Source: Myxococcota bacterium (GTDB taxonomy: Bacteria > Myxococcota_A > Polyangia > Polyangiales > Houyiibacteriaceae). Taken from it: a stretch of DNA of 51,574 nucleotides. The stretch spans positions 1 to 51,574 of the forward strand of contig JANQQS010000097.1 in assembly GCA_028284955.1 (NCBI GenBank), in the 5' to 3' direction. The notes beneath the pieces were generated by a model. That model ran no database searches and was not told where the DNA came from. It saw only the letters and a program-made list of their open reading frames with translations. Positions 7,589-15,996 of this stretch are shown here, one piece after another. Every line of letters begins with the position of its first letter. The stretch's first letter is position 1. The position numbers and the translations under genes were made by a program.

Positions 7589-8083
7589 CTACGCTGCCTG
7601 ATACCAGTCGTCCCGATACTCCAGGCGAGTCGGCTGAGGTTCGGGAATCGGATCGCGTGACTTGCGGGTCTCCCCGGGAAGCGATGCGAGATCGTCCGCG
7701 CCATACTCGGTCATCGCGTCACCCTTTGCGACAAGCAAACGCAGAATCCGATCGCTGCTGAAGCCTATCGGCTCTTTGTCGTTCTCCCAGCGCGAAACCG
7801 TCTCGGGCCGCTTGCCAAGAACCTGCGCGAAACGTTCACCCGAATAGCCGAGATACTTTCGAAGAAACCGAACCTCGGCACCGGCCAGCCGGTCCCCTTT
7901 GCGAATCAGAAGATGCGCGAGCAACCGAAACAGCGCCTCTTGATTCGGAATCACGACCTCTTCATCCCCGCATTCGGCGCAACGCCTCACTGGAATTACC
8001 AGCGTGACCGAAGGAAGAGCGCGAAACGGCACGTTGGTCATCTCTTCTATCCAGTGTTCCGAGCCGCATTCGATACAGTTCAT
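7589..8083 (-). CDS. YgiT/MqsA-type zinc-finger HTH antitoxin
   Basis: The product is 164 aa. The N-terminus is a CxxC...CxxC zinc finger (Cys3, Cys6, Cys35, Cys38) of the YgiT/MqsA type. A Cro/C1-like helix-turn-helix follows at about residues 75-110 (LRKYLGYSGERFAQVLGKRP, then ETVSRWEN). The ATG at 8083 is preferred over longer forms because it has an AGGTGAGG ribosome site and overlaps the upstream toxin stop as ATGA. Such proteins neutralise the toxin and repress their own operon. Toxin-first order is typical of the mqsRA-like arrangement. The Asp/Pro-rich C-terminal tail (about 30 residues) is not assigned. Confidence 0.8.
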   Translation of the reverse strand: MNCIECGSEHWIEEMTNVPFRALPSVTLVIPVRRCAECGDEEVVIPNQEALFRLLAHLLIRKGDRLAGAEVRFLRKYLGYSGERFAQVLGKRPETVSRWENDKEPIGFSSDRILRLLVAKGDAMTEYGADDLASLPGETRKSRDPIPEPQPTRLEYRDDWYQAA

Positions 8084-8388
8084 CGCCTCACCTTTTTCTC
8101 CCGCCAAGCAGTCACGACTCGTATCTCGCTCTCGGATCGAAATGCGACGACTACCGTGATGGTGCCGGTCGTACATCGGTATCTCCATGAATGCAGGCCC
8201 CTATGCTCTCGCTTTTCGGAGAACTCGACCCAGCCGCCCCGAATCACGTTTCGCACATCAGCCTCGTCCAGATCATCTGCCGCCATCTCTTCGCGAGCGT
8301 GCGTGGAATAACTGACGGTCCCTCCACCAAGGACGATTTCCTTTGCTTTCTTTCGCGCGGCAACGTCGTCAAAGGGCTCGCGGTCCAT
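8080..8388 (-). CDS. DUF4258-family toxin of a type II TA pair
   Basis: The product is 102 aa with the compact alpha/beta pattern of DUF4258 proteins: a YSTHAREEM helix, DLDEADVRNVI, then strands ending VVVAFRSESEIRVVTAWR. These are RelE/MqsR-like small proteins usually paired with a YgiT-type zinc-finger antitoxin, which is the next gene here. The stop overlaps the antitoxin ATG (ATGA). The GGAGG at 8402-8406 (complement) is 13 bases from the ATG, slightly far. RNase activity is inferred from the family; no catalytic residue can be pinned down from sequence alone. Confidence 0.75.
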   Translation of the reverse strand: MDREPFDDVAARKKAKEIVLGGGTVSYSTHAREEMAADDLDEADVRNVIRGGWVEFSEKREHRGLHSWRYRCTTGTITVVVAFRSESEIRVVTAWREKKVRR

Positions 8389-8404
8389 CGAGCCCGGCTT
8401 ACCT

Positions 8405-8430
8405 CCTAACTTGATATAATGTCAATATTA
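8405..8430 (-). promoter_or_regulatory. Candidate TA operator/promoter
   Basis: An AT-rich island upstream of the toxin contains the imperfect palindrome TTGATATAATGTCAA (8411-8425, plus strand). Read on the minus strand it holds TTGACA and TATAT-like boxes next to the ribosome site. Position and symmetry fit autoregulation by the HTH antitoxin; the exact -35/-10 assignment is unclear. Confidence 0.4.
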
Positions 8431-8674
8431 GCCAAGGGTACTCTGGGATGCAATCCGAGCGCCGTCACCCCTGGTCCCTCTCTCAAGATCACGATCTCGA
8501 CTACTGATGGCCAGCTTCAGGGTCATCTGCGACACCTGCATGCTGGTTCCTGCACACTCCGTTGATCTAGAGAGTTGCAATGCGTAGGGTCGACACGCAA
8601 CCGTCAGCAGGGTCACATTCCGGGCTCGGCAGTCGGCTCGCTGCGTCTCGCGCTAGCGAGATCTAGGTGGATTT
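8431..8674. other. Divergent spacer between TA pair and OLD nuclease
   Basis: I see no credible gene; the only open frame on the minus strand lacks coding character. The region should contain the promoter of the plus-strand nuclease gene. The ribosome site AGGTGG is at about 8665-8670, five bases before the GTG start. Confidence 0.4.
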
Positions 8675-10396
8675 GTGCCCTACCAATTTCGCATCAACCA
8701 ACTTCGTTTCAACGACGGTTCGTCAATAGAGCCGAGTCATCTGACCGTCCTCATCGGTCCCAACAACGTTGGCAAGAGTTGTATCCTTAAGGAGATTGCA
8801 GCTCGGATGACGGGTTCGCTAGCTCCGCCCATCCTGGTCAAGGACATGCAAGTGGAGCTGCCAAAGCAGCTCGGAGATCTCACGGATACACCGCACACGT
8901 TCTCCCTCGAGCCTGCTGAACAGAACTATGTCCGGCATGATTTCTCCCCCGACTTGTGTAGTAGCCAAAAAAAGCTGTTTAAGGGTCCATTCCCTGCGGG
9001 TTTTGACTACCTATTCAACACAACCCCTGAATCGAAAGAAAAAGACTTCTTTCGATGGTTTGGCGCTAGTTTGGTCGCTCACCTTACAACCGAGAGGAGA
9101 CTCCAGCTGTCGAAACGTTGCGCTACAAACAACGAGTACGCGCAATCGCTGCTGGAGCTACTGGTGTTCGACGAAACGTCTCGAGAGTCCGTCGAGGACA
9201 CGTTTCGAGAGGTGTTTAGGGAAGAAATTGTCCTGGACTACAGTGGATTGTCTCACGTGGCATTTCGCGTTCTGCCCGAAAAGCGAGAGCTTCCCAAGCA
9301 TCCGGGCGATTTGAAAGAAGCATTAAACGGTGTGCCTTTTTTGGATGACCAAGGCGATGGCATGCGCTCCTACGTTGGAATTACGGCCGCCATAGAAGCC
9401 GTACGTCGCCCCTTAGTCCTCATCGATGAACCAGAGACGTTTCTTCATCCTCCTCAATCACGCGCGATCGGACGACTTGTCGCGAACGCACAACTACAGA
9501 ATCGCCAAGTATTCATTGCAACGCACAGTGTCGACGTGCTTCGCGGAGTGCTCTCGGCCGAGAAATCGGTGAGCATCATCCGGGTCACTCGGAAAGGAAC
9601 TACGAATCGCTTCGACGTCTTGGACAGCAAGTTTCTTTCTGAGGTTGCGGCCGATCCGCTAAAGAGTTCCGCCCGTGTTCTGAATGGACTGTTTCACCGA
9701 AGCGTCGCGGTGGTCGAGGGCGAGAGCGACGAACGACTTCTTGCCGCGATAGCTTCCCAAGTGGGAGGCGATCGGATCCATTTCGTAAGCGCAGGGGGCA
9801 AGCAGGCCACAAATGGCATCATTCAAATGTACAAGCAGCTTCACGTGCGATGCGCGTCGGTTCTTGACTTCGACGTGCTGCGGGATGAGAGCGAGTTATC
9901 TGCATGTCTGAAGAGCCACGACATAACCGACATCGATGCCGCAACGAAAGTTCATCAGGAACTTAAAGCGGTAGCGTCCGGCCCATCAGAAGTCGAACAT
10001 CGTGCCAAACAGCTGAGGTCGAGGTTGTCGACGCTGCTTTCCAAAATGGATGCGCTGAATCCCTCAGAAGCACTGTCGGTGGTCCGCGCCGAGCGGTCGT
10101 GGATAAACAAAGTCACAGACCCCTGGAGTAATCTGAAACACCGCGGCTTGGGCGCTCTTGAAGGCGAGTTGCAAGATCGAGTGAAGCACCTCCTAGACGA
10201 GCTTCGCGCAACCGGAATATTCATCAACCCGAAAGGCGAGCTTGAATCGCTGCTCCCCGAGGAAGTCTCGCCTCTAGGTGACAAGCAGGAATGGGTACGA
10301 CGCGCGATTCCACTCGTGTATCGATTAAAGGCCAACCCTAACTCATTGCCATGGTCGTGGATTAGGCAGCTGGTTGAATACCTCGAGCGTCCATGA
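8675..10396 (+). CDS. OLD-family ATP-dependent nuclease (AAA + TOPRIM)
   Basis: The product is 573 aa starting at GTG. It has an N-terminal SMC/ABC-like ATPase with Walker A GPNNVGKS (residues 28-35), a signature-like QGDGMRSYVGI near residue 230, Walker B LVLIDEPE near 247-254 and a switch histidine in ATHSVDVL near 285. A C-terminal TOPRIM domain follows, with VVEGESDER near 346 and DFDVL near 395. The tail holds GIFINPKGELESLLPE, typical of OLD nucleases. OLD proteins cut or nick DNA in phage defence (P2 Old; GajA of Gabija). No UvrD-like GajB helicase is adjacent, so this is a stand-alone OLD rather than Gabija. The gene looks more AT-rich than its neighbours, in keeping with horizontal acquisition. 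Its function here is inferred. Confidence 0.85.
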   Translation: MPYQFRINQLRFNDGSSIEPSHLTVLIGPNNVGKSCILKEIAARMTGSLAPPILVKDMQVELPKQLGDLTDTPHTFSLEPAEQNYVRHDFSPDLCSSQKKLFKGPFPAGFDYLFNTTPESKEKDFFRWFGASLVAHLTTERRLQLSKRCATNNEYAQSLLELLVFDETSRESVEDTFREVFREEIVLDYSGLSHVAFRVLPEKRELPKHPGDLKEALNGVPFLDDQGDGMRSYVGITAAIEAVRRPLVLIDEPETFLHPPQSRAIGRLVANAQLQNRQVFIATHSVDVLRGVLSAEKSVSIIRVTRKGTTNRFDVLDSKFLSEVAADPLKSSARVLNGLFHRSVAVVEGESDERLLAAIASQVGGDRIHFVSAGGKQATNGIIQMYKQLHVRCASVLDFDVLRDESELSACLKSHDITDIDAATKVHQELKAVASGPSEVEHRAKQLRSRLSTLLSKMDALNPSEALSVVRAERSWINKVTDPWSNLKHRGLGALEGELQDRVKHLLDELRATGIFINPKGELESLLPEEVSPLGDKQEWVRRAIPLVYRLKANPNSLPWSWIRQLVEYLERP

Positions 10397-10443
10397 TCCT
10401 GCGGGGCCATCACTAATTCCGAAACCCTACGATCACTCAACGA

Positions 10444-10461
10444 GCTGATCCGAGGATCAGC
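10444..10461. terminator. Perfect inverted repeat between convergent genes
   Basis: GCTGATCC-GA-GGATCAGC is an 8-bp perfect stem with a 2-base spacer. It lies between the convergent nuclease and methyltransferase genes and overlaps the methyltransferase stop. It may act as a bidirectional terminator, but no T tract follows on either side. Confidence 0.4.
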
Positions 10462-11320
10462 GACCCTCCACCCCCAATACCTCAGGCTCCGCATCGCGAA
10501 GACGATTCTCCATCACCCCGATCGCTTCGGGGTTGTCGTCTATCAGCACGAATCGCCGGCCGTGGCGGGCTGCGGCGTCGCCGGTGGTGCCGCTTCCTGC
10601 GAAGAAGTCGAGCACAGTGTCGCCCGGATCTGAGTGGACTTTGATGATTCTTTCGAGAATGGCGACGGGTTTTTGGGTGGGGTAGCCGGTTCTTTCGCGG
10701 CCATTGGTGGGCACGATGGTTTGCCACCAGACGTCGGTGGGGACTTTGCCGCGGGCGGCTTTTTCAGGGGTGACGAGGGAGGGCGCCATGTAGGGCACGC
10801 GATCGATGGCGTCGTAGTTGAAGCAGTAGTTCTCTGGGTCTCTGGCGTACCAGAGAATGTTGTCGTGCTTCGCCGGCCATCGACGCTTCGAGCGGCCGCC
10901 GAAATCGTATGACCAAATGATTTCGTTGAGGAAGCTCGCGCGACCGAAGATCGTGTCCATCAAGACTTTGCAGTAGTGAACCTCGCGCGGGTCGACGTGC
11001 AGGAAGAACGATCCGTCGGGAGTGAGGAGGTCGCGCGCGATGGCGATTCGCTCTTCGAGAAACTCCAGGTAGTCATCGTGCCGATCGTCGTAGGACCTAC
11101 GACCCACTTCGACGGTCGCGTATCGACGGCCTCCGAAGCCATGGCGATCGCCCTGTTCGTCGTCTCGCACGGTTCGGATGGACCGAAGTTCCCGCCGCTG
11201 CCCGGTGTTGAATGGAGGGTCGATGTAGATCAGCCGAAAGCCCGCGGCGACCTGGTCGCGCAACCACGCGAGGTTTTCTGCGAGTACTATCTGCGAGCGC
11301 ATATGCTGCAGCCGTTCCAT
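10457..11320 (-). CDS. Orphan beta-class DNA methyltransferase (N6-A or N4-C)
   Basis: The product is 287 aa. The catalytic motif IV comes first, IDPPFNTGQ at residues 33-41, and the SAM-binding motif I comes last, LDFFAGSGTTGDAA at 237-250. This is the beta-class order of amino-methyltransferases such as CcrM or YhdJ. A central region (about 140-190) would be the target recognition part. No restriction endonuclease is seen nearby, so it is either an orphan epigenetic enzyme or the protective half of an unknown system with the convergent OLD nuclease. The ATG at 11320 lies inside the coding frame of a truncated ParE-like toxin. A second ATG at 11302 is possible. Confidence 0.85.
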   Translation of the reverse strand: MERLQHMRSQIVLAENLAWLRDQVAAGFRLIYIDPPFNTGQRRELRSIRTVRDDEQGDRHGFGGRRYATVEVGRRSYDDRHDDYLEFLEERIAIARDLLTPDGSFFLHVDPREVHYCKVLMDTIFGRASFLNEIIWSYDFGGRSKRRWPAKHDNILWYARDPENYCFNYDAIDRVPYMAPSLVTPEKAARGKVPTDVWWQTIVPTNGRERTGYPTQKPVAILERIIKVHSDPGDTVLDFFAGSGTTGDAAARHGRRFVLIDDNPEAIGVMENRLRDAEPEVLGVEGR

Positions 11321-11433
11321 CCGTTCGCCTCGGCCAGCAGGGCTGCGCCCAGTCCAGGCTCTTGCTCTTCGTACCAGTCTATCGCTTCGGCTAGCTCAGC
11401 CTCTGCTTCCGGCTCCACAATCAGTTCGTGCAT
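11287..11433 (-). pseudogene. Truncated ParE/RelE-like toxin
   Basis: From the ATG at 11433 the frame reads MHELIVEPEAEAELAEAIDW, then YEEQEPGLGAALLAEA, which is the N-terminal hallmark of ParE toxins. After about 36 residues it runs into unrelated sequence belonging to the 5' end of the methyltransferase gene and stops at residue 48. A full ParE is about 95-100 aa, so the fold's C-terminal half is gone and the toxin should be dead. A 16-bp imperfect duplication (two copies of TGATGCACGAACT) precedes the start codon. The intact antitoxin lies directly upstream. I infer that the methyltransferase segment replaced the rest of this toxin gene. Confidence 0.75.
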
Positions 11434-11448
11434 CAGGGAGTTCGTGCA

Positions 11449-11688
11449 TCAGTCTCGATCGAGACGAGAAGCTAGTCTCTGCCGCACGAAGTGCCAGGGC
11501 TCTCCCTGAGACTGTCCAGCACGGACGCGCTCCGCCCGGCGTTCAATTTCGGACGTCCATTCGGCATCGTTATCCAGAGCTTGATGGTCAGTCCGCTCCA
11601 GGCTTGCCAGGAGCGCAGCGGCCACCTTGGCTCGCAAACTCGCGGGCAGGTCCAAAGCTTCTTCCAGGATCTTCTCGGCTGCCGACAT
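11449..11688 (-). CDS. Addiction-module antitoxin (TIGR02574-like)
   Basis: The product is 79 aa with the pattern of the putative addiction module component family: a helical N-terminus (AEKILEEALDLPASLRAKVA, then AALLASLE) and a C-terminal tail with WTSEIERRAERVRAGQS and PWHFVRQRL. These small proteins precede and neutralise ParE/RelE toxins. The stop TGA overlaps a downstream ATG (TGATG), the usual coupling. The partner toxin is truncated, so this antitoxin is an orphan or protects against a related toxin elsewhere. Confidence 0.8.
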   Translation of the reverse strand: MSAAEKILEEALDLPASLRAKVAAALLASLERTDHQALDNDAEWTSEIERRAERVRAGQSQGEPWHFVRQRLASRLDRD

Positions 11689-11769
11689 CTGATTTCACGA
11701 TAGCGCAATCGGAACCGACTGACCATGCGCCGCCCTAGGAGACTGGTGTCAACCCGACCGAAGTCGTGC

Positions 11770-14700
11770 TTACCGCGGCGCGGCGCCGAGGTCGATGAGG
11801 GTGCGTTCGACTTCGGAGCGATCGATGGCGTTGGCGGGGGCGAGCTCGAGGAATCGCTGGTAGTGCTCGATGGCGGAAGCCTTTTCGCTTCCTAGACGAT
11901 GGGCGTCGCCTTGGAGGCGATGGGCGTCGACGAGCCAGCCGGGGGGTGTTTTTTCAGCGTCGCCGAGCACGGTACTGCGGGCCAGTGCTTTGGTGGCTTC
12001 GGCGCGCTTGCCCATTTCGAGACGCAGGCGACCGAGCCGGTACCACCACTGTCCTTGCCGCGGGTTGTGTTCTACCGCGCGTTCGTACGCGCGAATGGCT
12101 TCTGGTCGACGGCCAAGTTGATCGTAGGCTTCGCCCATCGCGGCATTGACTTCGTGCCGACCGGGGTTGAGCGAAAGCGCCTTTTCGAAATCGCGCAGGG
12201 CGTCTTTCACGGCGCCCGTACGCACGTAGATTCGACCGCGCACCCAATACGCATCAGCCAGCGTGTTGTCGAGTTCGAGCGCGAGTTTCACTTCTTCGAT
12301 CGCGCGCCCGAGGTTGTTCGAATCGAGGTTCGCCCAGCCGGAATAGAGATGAAACTGGGCTCCTTGGGGGTCGAGTTGAACCGCGCGATCGAACAGCCGC
12401 ATCGCGGTCGACAGATTGCCGCGAGCGAACGCGACCCGGCCCATAAAATGCTCTACCTCGGCGGAGTTCGGCCGCGATTTGCGTACTTCCTGAAGCGAAC
12501 GTTCGGCATCGTCGATCTGTCCGCCGGCGACCTGCGCCGCCGCCAATCGAAGCAAGAGATTCGGATCATCGGGGCGTTGTTTGAGCGCGCGCTGGTAGCT
12601 TTCGACGGCTTTGGCGGGGTTGCCTTGTGCCTCGTAAATGCGGCCGCGTTCGAGCGCGAGACCAGGGTAGGACGAGTCTTGTTCGGCGAGTTTAGCAAAC
12701 GCCTGTTCCGCATCGCTGAGCTTATCGAGTCGACGCAAGGTCACGCCCAAACTGAAGTACGCGGCGGTGTTTTTGGGGTCGAGCTCGGTCGCCGAACGCA
12801 GCTCGCGCAGCGCGACATCGAGCCGCCCGCGACGCAGCTCGGCCTCGCCCAGCATGCGATGCACGCGCGCATCGACCTCGACATGCTGCCGGGCCTGGGC
12901 CAGCACCGCTCGTGCATCGGCAGCGCGCCCCGCATCGAAATGAAGCTCGGCCAGCGCGTGGTAGCCTTCAAACGCCTTCGGATCGAGTTCGATACTGGCT
13001 CGATAGTGGTCAACGGCTCCGGTCGGATTCTTCAGTGCCTCGGAAACTTTTCCGAGCCACAACTTAGCCGCCGCGTGCTTCGGGTTGGCCTGCACTAGCC
13101 CACTCAGAAGATTTTGTGCTTCTTGGACTCGACCAAGTTTCAACATCGCTTGTGCCGCGCCGAGCTTTGCGGCGATTTCTACGTCGGCATCGCCGGTTTC
13201 GGCGCTTGGCGCTGCGCCCGCACCAGCCGAGTTCTTGTCTGAGCTGAGCGCTTGAACCGCGGCGTCAAAGCGCGTGAGCGCGTCTAGGTATTGATGGTCC
13301 ACCAGCAGCACGTGGCCTACGCCGACGAGCGCATCGAGCGCGAACGGATCCGCCTCGATCGCGCTCTCGAACATCGCGCGAGCCAACCCTCTTCGACCAT
13401 CGTCGTCATACATCTGCCCCAGCAGCGTGAAGGCCTGCGCCCGCTCCGACTTCGAACCCCGAAGCGTTTTGTCTCCCACCGGAGCCGCGCCAGCCGCCTC
13501 CCGTGCCAAGCGAATCGCTTCATCGCGATTTCCTTCCTGGCGCGCGACTCGAGCCTGCGTGACCCGCGCCCCAACGTGCAGCGAGCTCTCGCGCAGCGTT
13601 CGCTCGGCAATCGACGCCTGCCCGGAGAGACCCTCTTCGCGTCCCACCACCCGAGCCAACCCCCAGAGCGCCTGGGCACTGCTCTTCGAAGCTTTTCGAA
13701 AAGCCTCCTCCGCTTTCTTGAGTTCGCCCTGCGCGAGGTAGATTTCGCCCGCGACCAGTGGAAGGTAGGGATCACCAGCAGACTCGGAGCGTGCCTTCGC
13801 AAGATGGCCGATGGCCGTTCCAAACTCTGAGCGACGAGCCGAGTCAGCCGCGAGCGCCAGCGAGATTCCCGGCGCATCCAAACTGCGCTCGGTGAGCCGG
13901 GAAAGAATACCGCTGGCCCGCGCCGCGCTTGCCGGATGAGCTCCGTACCGCAGTTGGAACAACGCTTCGTGCATGAGGCTGCGCGCGAGCAATCGTCGGT
14001 TCAGACCGGCCGTTCGACGAGCCTGAGCCAGTGCAGAAAGCGCGGACCGCGCGTCCGAGTAGGTGTCGCTCTTGGCGAGGTTCTCGGCTTTGTCGATCAC
14101 CGATCGAACGGTCGCTTCGTCACCCGCCGACGGGAGAAACCGCTCCAGAACGTACACGCCGAAGATGCCGTAGGGAGTAAACTTCAGCGCGCCACCAACG
14201 AGCACCAACACCCCCATCACCACGCCGACTGCCAAGAGCGCCTTTCCGCGCTTTTTCGGCGCCGCCACGGGGGACGGGCGCGATCGCCGCTGTTCCGCTT
14301 CAAGCTCGGGCGCAAACGGCGCCGTGGACGAGGATACGCCCGCCGAGGCGTCCATCGCCCCTCCCGGCCCAGGAAGAGCGCCATCCGAAAGGGCACCATC
14401 GTCTTCCGGAAAATCCGCAAACTCGAGTTCGTCTCCGATCCCCTCTTCACCCATACCGGGCGCGCCCAAGCCGGCATCCGCTGTACCCCCGAACGGGTCG
14501 CCTCCCAGGTCGACTTCGCCGTACCCCACCCCGCCGGAATCAAGCTCGGCAGTGGGCTCACGCATGCGCGGCTCCGGCAACGCGAGGTCGTCGTCGAGTG
14601 CGGGAAGACCGTCGCTGAGTGGATCGACTGCACCCGGAGGGTTCAAGCCTCCCAAAGGATCTGACTCACCCGCCGGATTCGTTCGCGCGCCGCCGAGCAT

Positions 14701-15927
14701 CTCCGGCGCAGGCAAATCAAAGCCATCCCGGCCGACGGGAAGATCGGCGCCCGCGCTGGGCATCGGCAAATCTGTGCCCGTGCTCGGCATGGGAAGATCC
14801 AGCCCCTGGCTCGCCACCGGCAAATCTGTGCCCGCGCTCGGCATGGGAAGGTCCAGGCTTTGGCTCGCCATCGGCAAATCCGCGCCGCTGCTCGGCATGG
14901 GAAGATCCAGCCCCTGGCTTGGCATCGGCAAGTCTGCCCCGCTGCTCGGCATGGGAAGGTCTAGAGATTCGCCAAACGGGTCCGCGGCCACGGCGGGCGC
15001 AGGTTTGGGCATCGGTAAATCGAGGCCGCTATCAAAGCTTGCTCCACCCTTGCGGCCAGACCGGCGGCTTCCCGATGGACCACCTGGTGAAGCTTGCGCC
15101 GACGAGGCACCCGACAACGCATGACTGGGCATCGGCAAATCGAGTTCGCCAAAACCTGCTGAACCTGACGGGGCTGGCAAATCGACGAGCCCCCCCTTTC
15201 GCGAAGGGGCGGGAAGATCGGCAAGATCGCCGCGCGGACCCGCCGGGGCGGGAAGATCGGCAAGGCCAGCATCCGAAACGGCCGCATCGGACCGTCCGGC
15301 AGGAGACGACACCGGACCACCAAGCACCGCCGGAAGATCGACCTCGTCCAGCGGGTCGGGCGCGGGGACCTCCGGGGCGATGGGGGCTCGGGGTTTCGCG
15401 GCCGGGGGCTTTGGCGGCGCCGGCGGAGCGACTTTTGGACCCGCGTTCGGAGGAACGGGTGGCGCGATCCGTCGCGGAGCAGGAAGGTCGACGCCGCTCG
15501 ACCCCCCTGATTTGGTGCTCGGCGCCGGTAAATCCGCTAGGTCCGTGCCAAACTTTGATCGAGCCTTTGAGGACCCGGTTTTTGGCGGAGGGACGAGTCC
15601 CTTCGGAGGCGGTGGCTTCCCCGGTTTGTTGGCTCCCGACTTGTTGACCCCTGGCCTGGTTACCCCTGACCTGGCTACGGAGCTAGGCGCGGGAAGATCG
15701 CTCAAGTCTCCGAAACCCGGACCGGAAGCCTTACCTGAGACAGCCTCGGTCGGGACCGGAGGCGCAATAGGCTTCTTTTTCTCCGACGAAGACTCTTGAA
15801 CGCCATCCGGGCCCACTCGAAATGAGGCACTGCATTTCGGACACCGCATTTTGAGACCACCAGCGGGAAGCCTCCGCTCGTCGAAATCGTACGGCGCCGC
15901 GCACGCGGGGCACTCAACGTGAATCAT
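11770..15927 (-). CDS. Zinc-ribbon / DLPMPS-repeat / TM / TPR envelope protein
   Basis: The product is 1385 aa in four parts. An N-terminal MJ0042-type zinc ribbon has Cys6, Cys9, Cys29 and Cys32. A disordered Pro/Ala/Gly-rich region of about 500 residues contains roughly 19 copies of a DLPxP motif (DLPAPS, DLPMPS). One transmembrane helix lies near residues 555-580 (ALLAVGVVMGVLVLVGGAL). A long array of tetratricopeptide repeats runs from about 620 to the end. The zinc ribbon would be cytoplasmic and the TPRs periplasmic. The architecture recalls envelope-spanning regulators such as myxobacterial GltJ/AgmX, which share the zinc ribbon, but no GYF or TonB part is seen. Function is unknown; a scaffold linking a cytoplasmic partner to a periplasmic complex is inference. 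The gene is divergent from zapA. Confidence 0.75.
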   Translation of the reverse strand: MIHVECPACAAPYDFDERRLPAGGLKMRCPKCSASFRVGPDGVQESSSEKKKPIAPPVPTEAVSGKASGPGFGDLSDLPAPSSVARSGVTRPGVNKSGANKPGKPPPPKGLVPPPKTGSSKARSKFGTDLADLPAPSTKSGGSSGVDLPAPRRIAPPVPPNAGPKVAPPAPPKPPAAKPRAPIAPEVPAPDPLDEVDLPAVLGGPVSSPAGRSDAAVSDAGLADLPAPAGPRGDLADLPAPSRKGGLVDLPAPSGSAGFGELDLPMPSHALSGASSAQASPGGPSGSRRSGRKGGASFDSGLDLPMPKPAPAVAADPFGESLDLPMPSSGADLPMPSQGLDLPMPSSGADLPMASQSLDLPMPSAGTDLPVASQGLDLPMPSTGTDLPMPSAGADLPVGRDGFDLPAPEMLGGARTNPAGESDPLGGLNPPGAVDPLSDGLPALDDDLALPEPRMREPTAELDSGGVGYGEVDLGGDPFGGTADAGLGAPGMGEEGIGDELEFADFPEDDGALSDGALPGPGGAMDASAGVSSSTAPFAPELEAEQRRSRPSPVAAPKKRGKALLAVGVVMGVLVLVGGALKFTPYGIFGVYVLERFLPSAGDEATVRSVIDKAENLAKSDTYSDARSALSALAQARRTAGLNRRLLARSLMHEALFQLRYGAHPASAARASGILSRLTERSLDAPGISLALAADSARRSEFGTAIGHLAKARSESAGDPYLPLVAGEIYLAQGELKKAEEAFRKASKSSAQALWGLARVVGREEGLSGQASIAERTLRESSLHVGARVTQARVARQEGNRDEAIRLAREAAGAAPVGDKTLRGSKSERAQAFTLLGQMYDDDGRRGLARAMFESAIEADPFALDALVGVGHVLLVDHQYLDALTRFDAAVQALSSDKNSAGAGAAPSAETGDADVEIAAKLGAAQAMLKLGRVQEAQNLLSGLVQANPKHAAAKLWLGKVSEALKNPTGAVDHYRASIELDPKAFEGYHALAELHFDAGRAADARAVLAQARQHVEVDARVHRMLGEAELRRGRLDVALRELRSATELDPKNTAAYFSLGVTLRRLDKLSDAEQAFAKLAEQDSSYPGLALERGRIYEAQGNPAKAVESYQRALKQRPDDPNLLLRLAAAQVAGGQIDDAERSLQEVRKSRPNSAEVEHFMGRVAFARGNLSTAMRLFDRAVQLDPQGAQFHLYSGWANLDSNNLGRAIEEVKLALELDNTLADAYWVRGRIYVRTGAVKDALRDFEKALSLNPGRHEVNAAMGEAYDQLGRRPEAIRAYERAVEHNPRQGQWWYRLGRLRLEMGKRAEATKALARSTVLGDAEKTPPGWLVDAHRLQGDAHRLGSEKASAIEHYQRFLELAPANAIDRSEVERTLIDLGAAPR
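14740..14965. repeat. 27-bp tandem repeat coding for DLPMPS units
   Basis: On the minus strand, nine-residue units of the form xGxDLPMPS (27 bp) alternate in two flavours (SGAD/QGLD), giving a 54-bp higher-order period. The DNA units are nearly identical here while further copies on either side are degenerate, which points to recent expansion. Confidence 0.8.
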
Positions 15928-15996
15928 CGACCGCAGAATATCATGTTCGCGGTCGATCTTGACGCCCGAACACTGGCGACAGTACTTTCAGCGGTA
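15928..15996. promoter_or_regulatory. Divergent promoter region of TPR protein gene and zapA
   Basis: This 69-bp spacer is the only non-coding DNA between the two divergent genes and must carry both promoters. No box of clear quality was recognised. Confidence 0.35.

Noticed and set aside
8428-8616. A 62-aa minus-strand gene between TA pair and nuclease
   Set aside because: No coding signature or ribosome site, and it overlaps the probable promoter DNA of both flanking genes.
8675-10396. Gabija or PARIS defence system
   Set aside because: The OLD-type protein fits GajA in outline, but no UvrD-like helicase (GajB) or separate AriB partner is adjacent.
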